This document shows, one piece after another, positions 61,503 to 64,000 of a DNA stretch of 64,000 bases. The number at the start of each line of letters is the position of its first letter. Within the stretch, counting starts at the first letter, position 1. The position numbers and the translations under genes were made by a program. Origin of the DNA: DAIQNV01 sp038748775 (GTDB lineage Bacteria; Planctomycetota; Phycisphaerae; Phycisphaerales; UBA1924); contig JBCDIT010000010.1 of assembly GCA_038748775.1 (NCBI GenBank), positions 118,324 through 182,323 on the forward strand, written 5' to 3'. The notes below the pieces were generated by a model. That model did not search any database. It was not told the DNA's origin and worked only from the letters and a program-made list of their open reading frames with translations.

Positions 61503-62177
61503 ATGTTCCAACGGATGCACACACGCTTGACACTCATCGCCGGCGCCGCCGCGGCCCTCGGGGGCTGTGCCGGAGTGCCTCAAGACGAATACGACCTCGC
61601 GGTCCAGGAAAACACGCAGCTCCGCGAGCGGCTCGCCCAGGCTCAGAACGCCCTGGAACGGGCCGAGACCGACAAGCGCGTGCTCAACGAACGGGTCGCG
61701 GATCGCGACACCGAGCTGAGCCGCCTCCGCGGTGAAGTCGTCAACGCCCAGACCGAGGCCGCTGTTCGCCGCCGGACGGGCGGGACAGACGCCGACGGCT
61801 TCGAGAGCCGTGGGGACGCTCGGGTCGTGACCATCGCTGGCGACCTGCTGTTCGCATCCGGCCAGGCGACTGTCCGCAAGGCGGGCCGGGCGGAGCTCGA
61901 CCGGATTGCAGGTGTGCTGAACGATCGGTTTTCGGACAACCTGATTCGGGTGGAAGGACACACCGATTCGGACCCGATCAAGAAGAGCGCGTGGAAGACG
62001 AACGAGCGTCTGAGCTCGGAGCGGGCTCTGGCGGTCGAGGCGTATCTGGTCTCCAAGGGCGTCGACGCGGCTCGGATCTACTCGGCCGCGATGGGGTCTT
62101 CCCGTCCCAAGGCGGACAAGCAGACGAGCCGCCGCGTGGAGATCGTGGTTTTGGAAACCGAGGCGACGTCGGGCTGA
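61503..62177 (+). CDS. OmpA/MotB-family peptidoglycan-binding lipoprotein
   Basis: From ATG 61503 (AAGGGA about 8 nt upstream), 224 residues. Lipobox ALGGCAG near residue 22, then a coiled coil with Arg/Gln/Glu repeats (ENTQLRERLAQAQNALERAE, about 32-85), and a C-terminal OmpA domain: FASGQATVRKAGRAELDRIA, VEGHTDSDPIK and NERLSSERALAVEAYL. It should anchor the outer membrane to peptidoglycan, like Pal. It follows the prepilin peptidase with a 52-nt gap and precedes tRNA-Val. Confidence 0.88.
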   Translation: MFQRMHTRLTLIAGAAAALGGCAGVPQDEYDLAVQENTQLRERLAQAQNALERAETDKRVLNERVADRDTELSRLRGEVVNAQTEAAVRRRTGGTDADGFESRGDARVVTIAGDLLFASGQATVRKAGRAELDRIAGVLNDRFSDNLIRVEGHTDSDPIKKSAWKTNERLSSERALAVEAYLVSKGVDAARIYSAAMGSSRPKADKQTSRRVEIVVLETEATSG

Positions 62178-62246
62178 GGGGCGCTATACTGGCCTCCTCC
62201 GTTCGCCGAAGGCTCAGTTCGAGCCGCTCAGCGAGCGGGACATTTC

Positions 62247-62320
62247 GGGCGATTGGCGCAGTTGGCTAGCGCACCAGTATGACACACTGGGGGTCACAGG
62301 TTCGAGTCCTGTATCGCCCA
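62247..62320 (+). tRNA. tRNA-Val (anticodon GAC)
   Basis: A 74-nt cloverleaf: acceptor GGGCGAT/ATCGCCC with discriminator A, D-arm GGCGCAGTTGGCTAGCGC, anticodon stem CCAGT/ACTGG with loop ATGACAC (GAC anticodon), and T-arm CAGGTTCGAGTCCTG. CCA is not encoded. A -10-like TATACT lies about 60 nt upstream, but no -35 could be placed. Confidence 0.93.
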
Positions 62321-62375
62321 TTTCCGCGACTCGCATCGGGTCGCGTCCCCCTGCAAATCGGTGTTCTGAGTCCGT

Positions 62376-62393
62376 GAGAGCGTGTTCGCTCTC
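62376..62393 (+). terminator. Hairpin downstream of tRNA-Val
   Basis: GAGAGCG-tgtt-CGCTCTC is a perfect 7-bp stem with a 4-nt loop, 55 nt after the tRNA. The following bases (GGTCGTTGC) are not a T-run, so it is a candidate terminator or processing signal only. Confidence 0.45.
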
Positions 62394-62968
62394 GGTCGTT
62401 GCATCATGGTGCGACGTGCTGCGGTCGGGTGCTTCTGTGACACACGGCTCGCGATACAGGACCCTGGCCTGTATCCCGGAAAGTTTTTTCACGCTCGCGG
62501 CCTGCGGACACGATGGGGAACGCTCGCAACCCCAGAACCGGCGGTCTGGGTGCGTGTCTCCCGGTAGATGATCGAGGGGTATTCAGCTTTTATGTGCCAA
62601 GTGACCGCACAGATGTGTTCTTAAGGAATCGGAATCATGATCGGTCCGACGCCTTGGATCAAGTCGCGAAACCGCGGGCGAACGATCCGCGCGCAGCTCT
62701 ATCCTCGTGCCACGGACGATTTCGCACGAAGCACCGGAACGTAAGCCGCAACTCGCTCGTGGCACGGGATTTATGAAGCAACGATAGTGGGCGGATATGC
62801 GAGCACGTGGCCCACGAGTTCCACGCGGCAAACCGTTGGGGCGGCTTGTGTTGTGGACACGGGTGCGCCAGCTGGCGCGAAATCGTCCACGGGAGACGAC
62901 CGCGAACTCGGAAAGCAATGAGGCGACCCACAATCTTGCTGCACGGCAAGCCCATTTGGGAGCCCTGG
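62394..62968. other. Non-coding stretch between tRNA-Val and the accessory tail
   Basis: About 575 nt with no protein that reads convincingly on either strand; frames that are open here lack signal peptides, domains or ribosome sites. It begins just after the tRNA and may be degenerate integrated DNA, but I see no direct repeat of the tRNA 3' end. Confidence 0.35.
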
Positions 62969-63358
62969 TCAACCTGATACGCACATTCCGCGATAGACAA
63001 TGACGGGGTCTGGTGCGGCGCCGAAAACACCCACTTCGATACTGAGTGAACCAAATTCCTGAATGAAGGTAGTGAACTCCATGTAGTTTCGTCCGTCAAC
63101 CGTACGATCACGTCGGAAGCCGGAGTGCTCTTGTCCGTTGACGGTTATTGTACTCGATTCGAACCCAGCTGCAAGAAGCTGGCTTTCAAGTGCTTTGCAC
63201 GACAAGGTTCCTTCGGACTCGGAGTTCTTAACCATCGCGAGCACCTCGCTTGAGAGTTCGCGGGAAATACCTTCGCCGGAATCGCGGCAGCCCGACAGCA
63301 CACAGACTGCGCAAATTGCTATAGCGATCACGTCGGCTAGAGAAGGGCGAGCCATCAT
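62969..63358 (-). CDS. Lipoprotein coupled to the Rhs-like C-terminal remnant (immunity-like)
   Basis: 129 residues from ATG 63358 (a second in-frame ATG follows at 63355). The lipobox CAVCVLSGCRDSGEG gives an acylated Cys near residue 22. The mature part is a small soluble domain (KALESQLLAAGFESSTITVN, then GFRRDRTVDGRNYMEFTTF and FGAAPDPVIVYRGMCV). I do not recognise a family. The start overlaps the stop of the Rhs-like gene (ATGA), the arrangement expected of a toxin-immunity pair; a lipoprotein would face a toxin acting in the envelope. This role is inferred from context only. The GC content is lower than the rest of the window. Confidence 0.6.
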   Translation of the reverse strand: MMARPSLADVIAIAICAVCVLSGCRDSGEGISRELSSEVLAMVKNSESEGTLSCKALESQLLAAGFESSTITVNGQEHSGFRRDRTVDGRNYMEFTTFIQEFGSLSIEVGVFGAAPDPVIVYRGMCVSG

Positions 63359-63860
63359 GGAACTTGAACCAATCGTCGAATATCCACTACCGAAAAGCCG
63401 CCGCCGACCAAGAAGCCGCTCAGTGATGCATCGCCACCCCAAAAGACCTGCCACGCTTCGAGATGGAAACCACCAACAAAGACATCGTATGCAACCAACG
63501 CGGGTCCAATGCTGAAGACGGACGCTCCGACACCAACATAATTAATGTAAAAGCTCTTGTCGTAGCGATGGCGGTACCCAGTCGAGTTGAACCGGATCGG
63601 CCATTGACAGGGTGCACGTTTACCTTTGAAATCAATCGCAAGGGTGACCCGTCCCATGCCCGCTTGTATGCCGCCGCCTCCATCAGCGGTTATTCCCCAT
63701 CCTTTTCCCGTCGCTCGAACAGCGAACCTGCATCCGTCTTTGCCGATACCAACGGCCGTAATTGACGCACTTTGCTCAACGCTCGCACCGATATGCCACA
63801 TGCTCACATTCAGTGTGCCTTCCCACGTGCACACCGAAAGGCCAAGCGGATCACCCAGGG
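63355..63860 (-). pseudogene. C-terminal part of an Rhs-like gene, 5' side cut by the insertion sequence
   Basis: 168 codons remain on the chromosome side of the insertion sequence, starting LGDPLGLSV. DPLGL matches the D-P-x-G-L motif that closes the Rhs core just before the variable toxin tip, so what follows (CTWEGTLNVSMWHIGASVEQ, later ATGKGWGITADGGGGIQAGM and VGVGASVFSIGPALVAYDVF) would be the tip domain. It is rich in Gly and aromatic residues and has no catalytic motif I know. The first part of the gene must lie beyond the insertion sequence. The 3' end is intact and coupled by ATGA to a lipoprotein gene. Confidence 0.55.
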
Positions 63861-64000
63861 TGACCTGCCCCCGGGTTTGATGCCAGAGTCTATGTGAGTC
63901 TTTGGTCATTGGTTCCGTGCTGCTGGGCCGCCTGGAGCGGAGCGGAAGGCGGGCCAGCAGCGATCGCTTCCGGTGCCGGCGGTCGGTATCCCAGCGACGA
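63861..64000 (-). mobile_element. Right end of an IS3-type insertion sequence
   Basis: The terminal sequence TGACCTGCCCCC (63861-63872) faces outward and resembles the inverted-repeat end of IS3-family elements; 18 nt further in is the stop of a transposase fragment on the minus strand. The element interrupts the Rhs-like gene. The other end, inverted repeat and target duplication lie outside the window, so completeness and the exact family cannot be judged. Confidence 0.65.
63890..64000 (-). CDS. IS3-family transposase (OrfB), C-terminal end only
   Basis: Thirty-six codons open at the window edge, ending at TAG 63892-63890. The first residues SSLGYRPPAPEAIA are the hallmark C-terminal sequence of DDE integrase-type (rve domain) transposases of the IS3 family ('..HSSLGYRPPAPEA..'), followed by a short Ala/Gln-rich end (AQQHGTNDQRLT). 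The catalytic DDE residues lie beyond the window. It is transcribed toward the Rhs-like remnant. Confidence 0.8.
   Translation of the reverse strand, partial: SSLGYRPPAPEAIAAGPPSAPLQAAQQHGTNDQRLT

Noticed and set aside
62659..63111. Open frame of about 150 codons on the minus strand
   Set aside because: It overlaps the 3' half of the lipoprotein gene, has irregular Arg/Ser/Cys-rich composition, no ribosome site and no signal peptide; it reads like a chance frame in degenerate DNA.
62247..63860. tRNA-Val as attachment site of an integrated element
   Set aside because: I found no direct repeat of the tRNA 3' end and no integrase gene in the window, so an att site cannot be supported.

Overview
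The window is high-GC DNA (roughly two thirds G+C by eye) from a Gram-negative-type bacterium, most likely a planctomycete of the Phycisphaerae/Phycisphaerales. The main evidence is protein architecture. Three exported proteins end in the short 'APPFGvlDlxDVdxFixxF' dockerin-like tail familiar from that group, and two more end in PEP-CTERM-like tails. There is also an outer-membrane factor, lipoproteins with lipoboxes, a type IV pilus ATPase and prepilin peptidase, and an M56 peptidase/BlaI pair. No rRNA, CRISPR array or phage was seen. Taxonomy is inferred from these features, not from a marker gene.

Layout, left to right. 0-2.3 kb: the 3' part of an exported di-haem DUF1111 oxidoreductase. 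2.4-14.5 kb: efflux block with a TetR regulator, a two-gene RND pump, a complete three-gene RND pump (adaptor, permease, outer-membrane factor), then an IscR-like Rrf2 regulator coupled to an unknown gene. 14.5-16 kb: ECF sigma factor and its putative anti-sigma factor. 16.3-21.1 kb: exported proteins and a second TetR regulator. 21.5-23.9 kb: BlaR1-like peptidase and BlaI-like repressor. 24.3-28.6 kb: two PEP-CTERM-like proteins, a tandem SnoaL-like protein, a short-chain dehydrogenase and a broken gene fragment. 28.8-35.9 kb: tRNA-Asn, a secreted DUF6263-like protein, a MoxR ATPase/small membrane protein/VWA cluster, an exported hydrolase and a zinc-ribbon membrane protein. 35.9-44.3 kb: DNA-repair block with a SOUL haem protein and CPD photolyase in one operon, and divergently the complete four-gene ligase-associated repair operon. 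44.3-51.6 kb: peroxiredoxin, orphan flagellin-domain protein, glycerate 2-kinase, PilT, a histidine kinase/double-receiver regulator pair and a Nudix hydrolase. 51.7-62.3 kb: oligopeptide ABC transporter (C and D subunits only), glycosyltransferase, both exonuclease VII subunits (separated by a beta-helix protein and an EF-hand lipoprotein), prepilin peptidase, OmpA-like lipoprotein and tRNA-Val. 62.3-64 kb: lower-GC accessory tail holding a lipoprotein coupled to the C-terminal remnant of an Rhs-like gene, cut off by the end of an IS3-type insertion sequence that runs out of the window.

The most informative non-coding signals are four. (1) Two copies of the same palindromic operator TTGACGnnnCGTCAA, one before the first tetR and one before its pump, each 34 nt upstream of the ATG. 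(2) An 88-nt dispersed repeat, 76/88 identical between two copies, each copy beginning exactly at the TAG stop of a gene and able to fold into two mutually exclusive hairpins. (3) A LacI-type operator overlapping the predicted -35 of the beta-helix gene. (4) An 11-nt homopolymer inside a small coupled gene. All functions are read from sequence motifs only; no database search was possible.
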